From the NCBI RefSeq assembly GCF_036250695.1, contig NZ_CP109427.1, positions 186,001 to 250,000 of the forward strand: DNA of 64,000 bases. The letters are read 5' to 3'. Shown piece by piece: positions 27,561-37,563 of this stretch (within the stretch, counting starts at the first letter, position 1; the number at the start of each line of letters is the position of its first letter). The DNA comes from Streptomyces sp. NBC_01497. GTDB lineage: Bacteria; Actinomycetota; Actinomycetes; Streptomycetales; Streptomycetaceae. The translations under genes were made by a program, and so were the position numbers. The notes below the pieces were generated by a model, which saw nothing but the letters and a program-made list of their open reading frames with translations, had not been told where the DNA came from and searched no databases.

Positions 27561-30500
27561 CTAAAGCAGCGCGTCGTTGAGAGTGTAGGTCAGTGCACCG
27601 CCGACAAGACCGCTGTAGCCGGCGCCGATCGCACCCATGGCGCAGCCTCCTACGGCCCCGACTGCGGTGCCTCCGGGGCCTGCGGCAGTGCCTACCAGTC
27701 CGGCCGTGATTGCTCCGCCGATACAACCGGTAACAGCTCCGGCGATGCCACCTATCGCGCTGGAAATGCTGAACTTGCTCCAGCTGAACAGCCCCGCGGG
27801 GTCGATGTGGTTGATGGGGTCGCCGGTGGCGTAGAGGTAGGGGTTGGTTTCCTTGCCTGAGGGGTCGGGTTGGGTGAAGCGGCCCGTGGTCTGGTCGTAG
27901 TAGCGGGCACCCATCTGGTAGAGGCCGGTGGTGTCGAGGTAGGCGCCGGCGTAACCGAAGGGCTGGTCGATCGGGGTGGTGGTCTCGGGGCGGGCGCTGC
28001 CGGTGGGTCCGTAGTCCCAGCGGTCCTGCAGGGTCCCGGTGTTGTCGACGAGGACGGACGGGGCGCCCTGGTTGTCGGTGACGTAGTAGTACGGGTTCCC
28101 GCCGTTTGTCATGCCGATGAGGGTTCCCGCGGGATCGCGGACGATTCCTGTGCTCTGCCCGTCGGTTGTCGTGCTGGAAATGCCCACCGGGCCCTGGTCG
28201 ATGCGGGTCGAGTCGGCGGTGAGGCGGTTGGAGCTGTCGGTGCCGGCGTAGGTGTAGTGACTGGTGGTGTTGTTCGCCGTGAGGGCGGTGAGCTGGTTGA
28301 AGTCGTTGTACGTCTCGCCGGTGCGCGGAAGTTGGCCTGCGGCGGAGAGTTCGTTGCCGTTCTTGTCGTACGACCATCCCGTGGTGTCGCCGTTCATGCC
28401 GGTGGTCTCGTTGGCCGCGTTGTAGGTGTACGTCGTCAGACCGCTGCTCGCCGAGCAGGACGAGGCGCTGCCGGAGGTGGCGGTGACGTTGCCGGCCTTG
28501 TCGTAGCAGTACAGCCAGGAGGCGTCCCGCGTGCTGCCGGTGTTCTCCTGGGCGTAGCTGAGGCGGGACTGACTGTCGTAGGTGTAGGAGATCGTCTTGT
28601 TCGCGCCGGGGTCGGTGCGGGTCTGGATCTGGTCGGTGTCCGTGCCGTCGGCGAGTTTGTAGGCGTAGTTGTAGGTGACCAGCGTGGCCGTCGAGTTGGT
28701 GGCCTTCACCTGGGTGGGGCGGTTGGAGGCGTCCCAGGTGGCGGTCTGCGTGGTACCGCCGGGGAGCTTGGTGGCGGTGCGGTTGCCGTCGTTGTCGTAG
28801 GTGAAGGTCGTGCTCGCACCGGCCGGGTCCTTCAGCGAGGTGAGTTCGTTGGCCGCGTCGTAGCCGTAGGTCGTGGTGCCGTTGCGGTCGGTCAGCGTCT
28901 TCAGGTTGCCGGCCGGGTCGTAACCCTGCGTGTAGACGACAGCGTCGGCGAGAGTGCGGGTGGCTTCCCGGCCGAGCGCGTCGTAGGTGTGGATGAGGGT
29001 GCCGGAGGCGTCGGTCTGGGTGAGCAGGTTGCCGTCGTGGTCGTAGGTATAGCCGACGGTGAGGTTCCCGCTGCCGCCCGACGTGGCGACCTTCGTGACA
29101 CGGTCGTGCGTGTCGTAGGTGTAGGTGGTTGTCACGCCTCGGCCGTCGGTGACGGTGGCGGGCCGGCCCAGGTTGTCGTACGTGTAGGACGTCGCGCCCA
29201 GGGGCGACGGGGGCGTGCTCTTGGTCAAGTTGCCCTGACCGTCGTAGGAGTACGACGTTTTGTTGCCGCCCGCGTCGGTGGAGGTGCAGCGCTGGCCGTC
29301 GAAGCCGCCGCAGTCTGCGACGCCGTCGTCACCCTCGTAGGTGTAGGTGAGTTTCGCCCCGTCGGAGACGCCGCTGGTGGTGTCCTGCGAGGACATCAGG
29401 TTGCCGGAGGTGTCGTAGCTGTAGGACGTCTTCTTGCCTGACGGGGTGGTGAGGCTGGAGGGCAGGTTCGCCCCGGAGTGGGTGCTGTAGGCGCCGAGCG
29501 CGGTGGTGGCGCCGGTCGGCAGCTTCGCCGAGGTCAGGTTGTCACTGGAGTCCCAGCCGAAGGTCGTGGTGTTCTGCGAGCCGGTGCCCAGGGCGTTGAC
29601 CGCGGTCAGCTGGTTGTGGTTAGCGTCGTACCCGGAGCTGCGCGTGTGGCTGAGCGCGTCGACGACCTTCGTGACCTGGCCGGTACCGTCCGCCGTGTAA
29701 ACGGTCTTGTGTGCGTTAGGGTCCGTCACGGTCGTCGTTCCGGCCGTGGCACGGGTGGTCGCCGAGTAGGAGTAGGTCCACGTGTCGGTTCCGGTCGGCG
29801 CCACACGTTGCATCGAGGTGATGCGGGACTGGGAGTCGTAGCCGAACTTCGTCACCCGGCCTTCCGGGGTGGTGACCTGGCTGATGCGGCCCGAGGTGTC
29901 GTACGCGTAGGCGGTCGTGCCGCCGGTGACGTCCGTGACGGTCACTTTCGCCGTACCGGAGGCCGCGGTACCCGAGGTCGCGTACGTGACCGTGCGGCCG
30001 GAATTGTCGGTGGCCGTGTAGTGCTGTGCATCGGCGCCGCGGGTAAGGGACAGCCAGCGTCCCGACCGGGTGTCGGTGGCCTTGAAGCCGGTCACCGCGC
30101 CCGAGGTCAGGGTCTGGGCGACGGTGATCTTGTCGCTGTTGCGGTCGGTGACCGCGGTCAGGTTCCCGGACGCGTTGTAGGTGTCCTTCGACCCGGACTG
30201 CGTGTGGGTCAGCGTGTAGGTACCGTCGCTGTTCTTGGTCAGCGAGGTGTGGTAGCCAGTGGCGTTCTTGTACGTGCCGTCGCTGTTCTGGCTGAAGACC
30301 AGGGCCTCACCGCCCGGCCCGTACGCCGTGACCTTGCCGGAGGCCGCCGCATCCAGGGTGCGGTCGTAGTCGGCGAACCACTGCGAGCCCAGCGAACCGG
30401 CCGGCATCGGGAACGAGGACGCCGACCGTGTCAGCTGCAGCGACTGCCCCACCGCCGAGAGGTCGAGGTCGGTGGCGTTCAGGACCAGGTCGCCGGTGGA

Positions 30501-32111
30501 CAGGTTCGGCGAGGCGACCAGCGAGTCGTTCAGACGGACGGAACCGTACTGCTGCCAGGGAATGTTGCCCTGATCGTGCGGCGTGGGCGCGTAGTTGACC
30601 GTCAGGGTCGGGTTGGTCGACATACGCTTGAACTGGAGCTTGTCCGTTTCGCTGTGCCCGGCCACGCGCAGGGTCAGAGTGCCGTCGCCGTCCGTGGCGA
30701 CCGCCGGGGTCTCGTCGGTGGTGAACTTCACCGCCCCGTCGCAGCCCGTCCCGTTCGCCCCGCCGACCTGCGCCGAGGCCGTCTGGCTGAACAGTGCGGG
30801 CTGCTTGCTCCACGTCGTGGCCGAGCTGATGTGGTCCGCGTTCTGGACATCGACCTGGTACTTCGTGCACGCGTTGTTCGAGGAGTAGACCTCGACCGCG
30901 TTGAGTGTCGCCGAGTGGATGTCCGTGTGCAGGACATTCTTGATGTCGAACTGGTAGAACGCCCGCTCGATCCCCGTCGGCGACGACCAGCCCTGGAAGC
31001 CCACACCCAACTGTGCACCGGACTCGTTCCAGTGCGACGTGTTGGGATACGCCTGCTGCACATAGGTGAACGACGGGCTCGACTCTGTCACCGGCTGCCA
31101 CGACGGGTCCACGTAGACCGGGAAGTGTGTGGCGGAGGAGGCCAGCATGCCGGCGTCGGGCGTCAGCCGGAGCGAACCGTCGTCGCTGAGTGCCGTTTTG
31201 ACCGGCACTGTCGTCGCGCCCGACGCCGGCTCCAGACCGTCCGCGGCCTGCCCGGCCGTCGATGCTGTCGTCCCCGCGGCGGCCGGCTTACTGCCCTGCG
31301 TCGCGGCGGCCGGTGTGTCCCACATGACCGGGGCCGGGGCGTGGAAGACCACGTTCCCGGCGGTGTCGGTCGCCGACAGGTTGCCCGCCGCGTCCGCGGT
31401 CAGTGAGACGCCGGAGGTCTTCGTCGCCAGTCGCAGCGTGGTCAGCGCCGGATTCGACGCGGCCTGGGCCGACTTGATGACCAGGACCTCGGAGAACCCG
31501 CCCTGCGCGTTCGCGGTCACGACCAGGTCCACGCCCGGCAGCACATCCGCATACGTCGCCGTCGCACCCGAAACGGACGGCGCAGGAAGGCTCGCCGGCC
31601 ATGACACGGACACCGTGCGGCCGCCCTCGTCCAGCACCGCCAGTGGTCCCGAACCCCCGCTCGACAAGGCCAGCTTCGACGGCGTCACCTTCGGCACGTA
31701 CGACCCGTCGGCGGCCTTCGCCAGCGTCGCGTCCACGTCCGCCCACGAGCCGTCCGCCTGCCCGACCCGCACCGGCAACGGCGAGACCGTGTCCGTGAAC
31801 GTACCGTCAGGCTCCGCGGTTGTGGTGGAGGTCGCTGTCGTCTGCGACGCGACTGCCACCGCCTTACCCGACGTCCGCGCCTGCGCCGCCGCCCGTACGG
31901 CATCCGACCCCGCCACCTGCGACGCCGCGGCCCTCGTCACTCCTGCGGGCACCACCGGAGCCGACGGCTTCCCCGCCCGTGCCACCGTCGCCGCCGACGC
32001 CGCTCCCGACGGAACCAGCGCCCCCAGCACCACAATCGATGTGACCGCAGCGGTCTGCGCCAACAACCCGAGACGACATCTGCGTCTCGGCCCACCCCTG
32101 TTGTCCGACAC
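27561..32111 (-). CDS. secreted RHS/YD-repeat protein with glycine-rich hydrophobic C-terminal tip
   Basis: A 1516-residue secreted protein. GTG at 32109-32111 follows GAGGGGATCTTG and starts a signal peptide ending near ASAATVA (residue 40). A DNRLRE-like beta-rich domain follows at about 330-540 (FPVYVDPSWQPV, IERAFYQFDIKNVL). Roughly 700-1400 are YD repeats (YTYDNLGRPATVTDGRG type), which wrap into a hollow shell that encloses a C-terminal tip. The RHS core signature ends in YDQTTGRFTQPDP and NPYLYATGDPINHIDPAG. The 75-residue tip after it is rich in Gly/Ala with small-xxx-small spacing (AIGGIAGAVTGCIGGA, GAIGAGYSGLVGGAL). It has no nuclease or protease motif, so a membrane-inserting, pore-type toxin is the best guess. 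A tiny membrane peptide follows at once. A non-toxic surface role is the alternative. Confidence 0.88.
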   Translation of the reverse strand: MSDNRGGPRRRCRLGLLAQTAAVTSIVVLGALVPSGAASAATVARAGKPSAPVVPAGVTRAAASQVAGSDAVRAAAQARTSGKAVAVASQTTATSTTTAEPDGTFTDTVSPLPVRVGQADGSWADVDATLAKAADGSYVPKVTPSKLALSSGGSGPLAVLDEGGRTVSVSWPASLPAPSVSGATATYADVLPGVDLVVTANAQGGFSEVLVIKSAQAASNPALTTLRLATKTSGVSLTADAAGNLSATDTAGNVVFHAPAPVMWDTPAAATQGSKPAAAGTTASTAGQAADGLEPASGATTVPVKTALSDDGSLRLTPDAGMLASSATHFPVYVDPSWQPVTESSPSFTYVQQAYPNTSHWNESGAQLGVGFQGWSSPTGIERAFYQFDIKNVLHTDIHSATLNAVEVYSSNNACTKYQVDVQNADHISSATTWSKQPALFSQTASAQVGGANGTGCDGAVKFTTDETPAVATDGDGTLTLRVAGHSETDKLQFKRMSTNPTLTVNYAPTPHDQGNIPWQQYGSVRLNDSLVASPNLSTGDLVLNATDLDLSAVGQSLQLTRSASSFPMPAGSLGSQWFADYDRTLDAAASGKVTAYGPGGEALVFSQNSDGTYKNATGYHTSLTKNSDGTYTLTHTQSGSKDTYNASGNLTAVTDRNSDKITVAQTLTSGAVTGFKATDTRSGRWLSLTRGADAQHYTATDNSGRTVTYATSGTAASGTAKVTVTDVTGGTTAYAYDTSGRISQVTTPEGRVTKFGYDSQSRITSMQRVAPTGTDTWTYSYSATTRATAGTTTVTDPNAHKTVYTADGTGQVTKVVDALSHTRSSGYDANHNQLTAVNALGTGSQNTTTFGWDSSDNLTSAKLPTGATTALGAYSTHSGANLPSSLTTPSGKKTSYSYDTSGNLMSSQDTTSGVSDGAKLTYTYEGDDGVADCGGFDGQRCTSTDAGGNKTSYSYDGQGNLTKSTPPSPLGATSYTYDNLGRPATVTDGRGVTTTYTYDTHDRVTKVATSGGSGNLTVGYTYDHDGNLLTQTDASGTLIHTYDALGREATRTLADAVVYTQGYDPAGNLKTLTDRNGTTTYGYDAANELTSLKDPAGASTTFTYDNDGNRTATKLPGGTTQTATWDASNRPTQVKATNSTATLVTYNYAYKLADGTDTDQIQTRTDPGANKTISYTYDSQSRLSYAQENTGSTRDASWLYCYDKAGNVTATSGSASSCSASSGLTTYTYNAANETTGMNGDTTGWSYDKNGNELSAAGQLPRTGETYNDFNQLTALTANNTTSHYTYAGTDSSNRLTADSTRIDQGPVGISSTTTDGQSTGIVRDPAGTLIGMTNGGNPYYYVTDNQGAPSVLVDNTGTLQDRWDYGPTGSARPETTTPIDQPFGYAGAYLDTTGLYQMGARYYDQTTGRFTQPDPSGKETNPYLYATGDPINHIDPAGLFSWSKFSISSAIGGIAGAVTGCIGGAITAGLVGTAAGPGGTAVGAVGGCAMGAIGAGYSGLVGGALTYTLNDALL

Positions 32112-32769
32112 CAAGATCCCCTCACTGAAAGTGTTGCCCTTGCACCTCTGCGTGCAGGAGCCTCGCAACAGTGGCAGGAGATATGAAGATTTGAAGGAGT
32201 GATGCACGTGAGAAGAGAGACACGGATGGGTCCACACATCACGGGCACACGGCTCTAGTTGACGTCCCGTCACACAATTCCCGGACACGCAGGTCATGGG
32301 CAGGACGATGCGGCGCCGAACGAGACCTCCATCTCTTCGTCACTTGATCGTGACGTGTTCTCCTCCGCAGACACCGCGCGTGCGCCCTGCAAGCCTTGCC
32401 TCAAGCCGCTGCGGTGAGACCGCAGGCGCCGGTTCTGCCGCACTGGCTGCCGGTCGCCCGGCGTTCTTTTCCTGGCCCTGCCCGGGTGACACAGCAGGGC
32501 GTCCGTGGACTCGGGCATCGCCACCGGCGAGCCGCACGGCCCTCCGGACCCGACGTCAAGCTCGCCGTCCAGGAGCACGGCCACCTCGCCAACTGATCGC
32601 CTGCGGCGGCGACCTCGGAACGTGCGGGCGTCAGATCCACGCCCCTGCACGGCTGAAGGAACACCCGGTCGTCTCGCACGACCGTCAGCGCCAGGAACCC
32701 GTCCGGGCCGGCCTCCTCGCAAGGGCAACTTGCCTGCGCATCCTGCGGCGGTTGAAGGGCCAAGGCGCC
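32112..32769. other. gap upstream of the RHS gene
   Basis: No gene is supported. Short open stretches exist in several frames without recognisable domains. The RHS promoter must lie in the first 200 bases; AT-richer sequence near 32165-32200 (gatatgaagatttgaagg) is the likeliest place. Confidence 0.4.
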
Positions 32770-33410
32770 TCAGCCTGCTTCGAGCAGAATGTCCTTCAGT
32801 TCGCTCAGGCTGTTGATTCGATAGCTCGCCTGGGAAAAGTCGTTTGCTTTCGTGAAATCGTTATGGACGACAGCGCAGTCGATACCGGCCGCCACGGCCG
32901 AGGTCAGTCCTCTTGCCGAATCCTCCACGACCAGGGTCTCTTCCCCGGTGGCGCCGAAGCGTTTCAGCCCGGCCAGGTATGGTTCCGGGTGCGGCTTGGC
33001 GCGTTCGTAGTCCTCGCGGACAATGACGAAATCCATGAACTGCCTGATCTGGCGCTGTTCATGAATGATGTCGAAGTCGGCCCGTTTCGCCGTCGTCACG
33101 ATGGCCATGCGGACGTGCTTCGACAGCTCGACGAGAGCATCGACGACGCCATCGATCTCGATGGCCTCGGTCCGCAGGTACTCCTGGTAGTAGCCGTTGC
33201 GGGCCTCGCGAACCGGCCGAGGGTCCGATCGTCGACGCCGGCCGCCCTGGCTTGGGCCCAGGAGCCCGATCCCCGGACCATGTCTCGGAGGTATTGATCC
33301 TTGTCCAGCGTGAAACCGGCGTCGGCCAGGGCGCGTTCGGCGGATCTGAAATACCAGAACTCGGTGTCGACCAGGACGCCATCATGATCGAAGAGTATGT
33401 ATTTCTTCAC
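32770..33410 (-). pseudogene. HAD-family phosphatase (beta-phosphoglucomutase-like), one-base frameshift
   Basis: The N-terminal part from GTG 33408-33410 reads YILFDHDGVLVDTEFWYF (motif I with DxD) through VRGSGSWAQARAAGVDDRTLGRF. The sense then moves one frame to EARNGYYQEYLRTEAIEIDG, VDALVELSKHVRMAIVTTA (motif II Thr), KPHPEPYLAGLKRFG (motif III Lys) and LVVEDSARGLTSAVAAG (motif IV). One missing base near 33208-33216 explains the break; restoring it gives a normal phosphatase of about 213 residues. Either the gene is recently dead or this is a sequencing error. The whole domain is otherwise well kept, so selection acted until very recently. Confidence 0.85.
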
Positions 33411-34031
33411 GACCTCGATCCTTTCCGGCGGCCGCAGCAGCTGCCAGGCACGCCGCCGCGGATCGTATCGTCACCCACAGGTAAACAGGTCCTTGATGCT
33501 CGCGTTGTCGGTGGGATGATCACTCCACGCCGCTCATCCGACCACTGGCCTGGTGGAACCGTATGCGTGCCGGCCAGCAGACAAGCAGGCAGCACCGGAA
33601 GCAGTTCCGCACAGCTGAGGGTCTTGTCCCCGGCCCGCGGGCCATTGCCCACGCCGTCGCCGCGTCCGCTGGACACACCCAGCAGCCGCGAATCGCCGGG
33701 TCCGGCACCAAGGACCGACTGCGTCTGGAGAGCGTGTGCCGCGCACGGTGCGTAGCAGTTGCACCCGGGAGGTTCCGTCCGCGGTGGCCGCCGCTCGCGC
33801 CCCGCCCGTCCGGAGCCCGCCCCTTGCACGCCCCGCTCGCGCCCCGCTCACCGCGGGGCGGGCGCGGTCCGCGTCGAGGCCTTGAGACACACGAAACACA
33901 TGAGGCCGGAGAGCCAGAGGGACGAAACGCGCCGGGACATCCCGGAACCTACGGCACACCAAACCAGCTCAGATGTTAGGGAAATGGTCTAAAAGATATG
34001 GAGTAGACCGGTCTCAGAGAGGGATCTCATC
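33411..34031. other. gap between the HAD pseudogene and the amidase
   Basis: No supported gene. A GC-rich hairpin lies at about 33838-33866 (CGCGCCCCGC, loop, GCGGGGCG). AT-richer sequence at 33970-34010 probably holds the amidase promoter. Confidence 0.4.
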
Positions 34032-35438
34032 ATGGCTGACGAACTCATTTACACTGACGCGAACAGACTCGCGGAGCTGATTCGTACCGGGAAGGTTTCC
34101 TCCGTCGAGGTGGTGCAGGCACACCTCGACCGCATCGAGGCCGTCAATCCGCGGCTCAATGCGATCGTCACTCTCGCAGACGGTGCGCTGGAGGCCGCGA
34201 AGGCGGCGGACGACAAGCTCGCCGCGGGCGCGGAGGTGGGGCCGCTGCACGGCGTGCCCATCACGGTCAAGGACTCGTTCGACACCGCCGGGGTGCTCAC
34301 CCAGCGCGGTTCGCCGATCTTCGCAGGCCGTATCCCGGACGCGGATGCCACGGCCGTGGCGCGCATCAAGCGGGCCGGCGCGATCCTCATCGCGAAGACC
34401 AACCTCCCGGAGTTCTCGTACTGGATCGAGACCGACAACCTCCTGACGGGCCGGACGAACAACCCCTGGGACCTCAACCGCTCGCCCGGCGGTTCGAGCG
34501 GCGGGGAGTCAGCGGCGATCGCGGCCGGGATGTCTCCGCTCGGCCTCGCGAGCGACCTGTCCATCTCGGTGCGCGGGCCGGCCGCCGACACCGGTGTCGT
34601 GTCCTTCAAGCCGACACACGGCCGCATCCCGATGACCGGGATCTGGCCGCGGGAGCCGCGCCGTAACTGGCACGTCGGACCCATGGCCCGCAGCGTCCGC
34701 GACATCGCACTCGCATACACACTCCTGGCCGGCCCCGACGGCGCCGACGGCTTCTCCACCGCGCCGCCCGAGTTCGACACCGGCCTGGGCACCGCACCGA
34801 ACCGGGCCTTGCGCGTGGGCTGGCTGGTCGACTCCGGACTCGGTCCCACCGACCCGGAGGTCGCAGCAACCGTCCAGGCAGCCGCCGAAGCCCTGCAGAC
34901 AGCGGGGGCCCAGGTCGACGCCGTAGGCATTCCGGCCTTCGAGCGGGACAACCCCCTCGAACTCTGGACCAAGCTGAGCACCATGGAGGTGAAGCCGGCC
35001 TTCCATCAGGTCACCGCCGGTCACGAGGACCAGATGTTCAGGTACTCCAAGTTCCTCGCCGGCCTGCCCGACACGTCGATGGAGGACTTCATCCTGGCCG
35101 AGCAGGCCGTCGAACGGCTCCGGGACGGCACGGCGGAGCACTTCCACCAGTACGACATCCTGCTCCTCCCGGTGACCACGACCCCGGCCCACAAGCACCA
35201 GCTCGGAGACTTCACCGTGGACGGCCGGACGATGGGCCCCTTCCACGTGAGCTCGACGACCGTCCCCTTCAACCTGACGGGACATCCAGCCCTGTCGATG
35301 CGGTTCGGCACGAGCAGCGACGGCATGCCGATCGCTGTCCAGCTGGCAGCCAACCTGCACGCGGAGTCGACGATCCTCCACACCGCCGCACTGCTGGAAA
35401 CACTCAGCCCCGTGCGCGACCAGCACCCCGCCCTCTGA
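34032..35438 (+). CDS. amidase-signature enzyme
   Basis: A 468-residue amidase-signature hydrolase that cleaves carboxamides. The Ser-cisSer-Lys triad is complete: Lys80 in PITVKDSFD, cis-Ser155 in SPGGSSGGESAA and nucleophile Ser179 in LSISVRGPAADTG. The loop before the nucleophile (DLSIS) replaces the usual Gly-rich DxGGS. Such a loop is known to me from a subgroup of amidases but could change the substrate range. It is not GatA: no gatB/gatC genes lie nearby and the C-terminus differs. It starts at ATG 34032 with GAGAGGGATC upstream. It stands alone, so the natural amide is unknown. Confidence 0.9.
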   Translation: MADELIYTDANRLAELIRTGKVSSVEVVQAHLDRIEAVNPRLNAIVTLADGALEAAKAADDKLAAGAEVGPLHGVPITVKDSFDTAGVLTQRGSPIFAGRIPDADATAVARIKRAGAILIAKTNLPEFSYWIETDNLLTGRTNNPWDLNRSPGGSSGGESAAIAAGMSPLGLASDLSISVRGPAADTGVVSFKPTHGRIPMTGIWPREPRRNWHVGPMARSVRDIALAYTLLAGPDGADGFSTAPPEFDTGLGTAPNRALRVGWLVDSGLGPTDPEVAATVQAAAEALQTAGAQVDAVGIPAFERDNPLELWTKLSTMEVKPAFHQVTAGHEDQMFRYSKFLAGLPDTSMEDFILAEQAVERLRDGTAEHFHQYDILLLPVTTTPAHKHQLGDFTVDGRTMGPFHVSSTTVPFNLTGHPALSMRFGTSSDGMPIAVQLAANLHAESTILHTAALLETLSPVRDQHPAL

Positions 35439-35690
35439 CAGCCAAAAAGCCTTGGCTCTGCGGTTCTCGACGCCGGTGTCTCTGTGCGGCCCGTGGAATT
35501 CTCCGATCCGCGGTGACGAAGCCGCCGAGCGGACGCTGCCCGACGGAGACCGCAGGCACGACCGGGGCGGGCGCCCTGACCAAGGTGCCTGCCCCAGGGT
35601 CTCCGTTGTCCGCCGTCACACCCGTGATGTCCCGGTTCCTCGGTGACCGTCGTGAGCATTGCCGAACTCGCTGCTGAGCAGGAACTACTC

Positions 35691-35958
35691 ATGACCGGCG
35701 TCGTCGGAGCCACCGGACGAGTCGGCCGACTCATGACTGCGGAGCTTCTTGCCGCAGGAGAGCCCGTGCCCGCGCTCGTGCGCGACGCCGATCGGGCCCG
35801 CCGGATCCTCGGTGAAGCCTCGGGGCTACCTGGCGCGGAAGGGGGACCTGACGGTCGAGCGGGGTGTCGTAGAGATCGAGAGCGAAGACGACGGCCGGGA
35901 GCACGCGATGCGGCTTGGTGCGTGGCTGAGCGACCAGCGGACCGCCGTGCAGCGCTGA
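35691..35958 (+). pseudogene. NAD(P)-binding (NmrA-like) N-terminal fragment joined to an unrelated tail
   Basis: ATG 35691 starts a clear nucleotide-binding segment (GVVGATGRVGRLMTAELL, then LVRDADRARRILGEA) of the NmrA/SDR-atypical type. After about 42 residues the homology stops, and a different frame carries an acidic tail (LTVERGVVEIESEDDG, ending RTAVQR and stop at 35958). A deletion has joined two gene ends. No functional enzyme can result. Confidence 0.65.
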
Positions 35959-36015
35959 GCGGGGACCGCGCGCAGCAGTTGGCGGGGATCGGGGTACCAC
36001 GCACGCACGAACCAG

Positions 36016-36056
36016 GGGGCAGGGGCCGGAGCCATCGGCAGCGGCTCCGGCCCCTG
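36016..36056. terminator. strong hairpin terminator
   Basis: A perfect 16-bp stem (GGCAGGGGCCGGAGCC and complement) with a 9-base loop, downstream of the NmrA-like fragment. Confidence 0.8.
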
Positions 36057-36341
36057 CCTGTATACGGGGGCGAATGAGGCCACCCGGGGCACAGAACGGA
36101 GCGGCAACGGTGAGGGTCGCACTCGCCCCCGTATGGTCGCCTCGGGCCGTCGGGTGTGACGGCTGCGGCCGCGCGGCAAAGGCTCCGTCGGCGGGTCCCT
36201 TCGTGCCTGTTTCCTGCGATGCTCGCAACCCGCCCTCGTCTGGGCGCTCGCTTCCGGCAGCGCCGCATCCCCACACACCCAAGGGAAGCGTTCGGCGAGT
36301 GCGCCGCCGCCTGCAGTGCACCACCCAGACAGGAGACCGAC

Positions 36342-37121
36342 ATGACCTCCGTACTCATCACCGGCGCGTCCCGGGGCATCGGGCGGGCCATCGCCACCGA
36401 ACTCGCGGCCCGCGGCCACCGGGTCGTCGCCACCGCCCGCCGACCCGAAGACCTCGACGACCTCCCCGTCGACCGGCGTCTTCGCCTCGACGTCACCGAT
36501 CAGCAGAGCATCGACGAGGCCCTGCGCGACGCCGGTGAGATCGACGTGCTCGTCAGCAACGCCGGCACGACGATCCGCGCCTCCCTGGAGAGCGTGCCCC
36601 TGTCCGAAGTCGAGGCCCTCTTCCAGCTCAACACCTTCGGCCCCCTGCGTGTCGCCCAGGGCGTCCTGCCCGCCATGCGCGAACGAGGCGCGGGACGACT
36701 CATCTTCGTCTCCAGCATCCAGGGCCGACTCGTCGTGCCGATCATCGGCCCCTACGCCGCCAGCAAGTGGGCCATGGAGGCGTTCGCCGAGACCCTCGCC
36801 GTCGAAGCGGGCCACTTCGGCATCAAGGTAACCATCCTCCAGCCGAGCACCGTCTCCTCCGGCGGAGCCGAAAAAGCCAAGTCCTACTTCACGGACAACG
36901 ACCCCTACACCCCCCTGTTCCAGCAATTCGCCCCACTGCGCGGCACCTCCATCTTCGAACCCGTCACCCCCGAAGACGTGGCCACCGCACTCGCCGACAC
37001 ACTCGAACAACCCGATCCCCCGCTGCGCCTCCCGGTGGGCGAGCCCGCCAGGACCGCCCTGGCGGCCCGCAAGGCCGCACCGGAAGACGCTCCCTTCGTA
37101 CCGTTCCCACTCGACTGGTAA
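36342..37121 (+). CDS. short-chain dehydrogenase/reductase (classical SDR)
   Basis: A 259-residue oxidoreductase. The N-terminal cofactor motif is VLITGASRGIGRAIATELA, followed by an Arg-rich loop (TARRPED) that suggests NADP(H), then DVLVSNAGTT. The catalytic Ser is in LIFVSSIQGR, and Tyr/Lys are in GPYAASKWAMEAFAETL. The C-terminal region is a substrate-binding segment without further homology that I can name. It starts at ATG 36342 after CAGGAGACCGAC; an upstream extension is unlikely. It is a single gene preceded by a terminator. Substrate unknown; family members reduce ketones or oxidise secondary alcohols. Confidence 0.92.
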   Translation: MTSVLITGASRGIGRAIATELAARGHRVVATARRPEDLDDLPVDRRLRLDVTDQQSIDEALRDAGEIDVLVSNAGTTIRASLESVPLSEVEALFQLNTFGPLRVAQGVLPAMRERGAGRLIFVSSIQGRLVVPIIGPYAASKWAMEAFAETLAVEAGHFGIKVTILQPSTVSSGGAEKAKSYFTDNDPYTPLFQQFAPLRGTSIFEPVTPEDVATALADTLEQPDPPLRLPVGEPARTALAARKAAPEDAPFVPFPLDW

Positions 37122-37297
37122 CCATCCCGCCCGGAAGCCACCACGGCCCCGACAACCGGACACACCCGCGGCACACAGGTCGAGCAGCCCCCGTCCTTGG
37201 CTGCCGCACCCCATGTGCGCCCCTGGGGCCAACCAACACCAGGCGCGCCAGGGGAACCCCATGGTCGGGCCGGGGCATCGTCGGTGTACTCGCGTAG

Positions 37298-37524
37298 GTG
37301 CAGAGCGGCGGCACCGTCCGCGTCCCTCACCGCGGGCGCTGGGACACACTCCCCGCAGGCCAGCGAGCCGTCAACACTTACCACGCCATGATCCGAGCCC
37401 TCGGCGAGAGGGCCATGTCCACCTCAAGGCCTGGCGCCTCCTGCGCAAAATCCGTTGCGGTACGACCCGCGTCACCCCGATCGTCAAGGCCATCCCGGCT
37501 GCCCCGCAACCCGCGGCGCACTGA
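37298..37524 (+). mobile_element. IS5/DDE_Tnp_4 transposase, C-terminal remnant with frameshift
   Basis: One frame reads GGTVRVPHRGRWDTLPAGQR and then AVNTYHAMIRALGERAM. After a shift near 37420 another frame continues HLKAWRLLRKIRCGTTRVTP...VKAIPAA to a stop at 37524. This is the usual end of a DDE_Tnp_4 transposase. No terminal repeats are visible, so only a relic remains. Confidence 0.75.
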
Positions 37525-37563
37525 AGAGACCGGGATCAACAACACAGAAGAGACCACGGCATC

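Noticed and set aside
27870..31406. Two long plus-strand frames opposite the RHS gene
   Set aside because: They are Gly/Val/Arg-rich mirror frames of the YD repeats and have no independent support.
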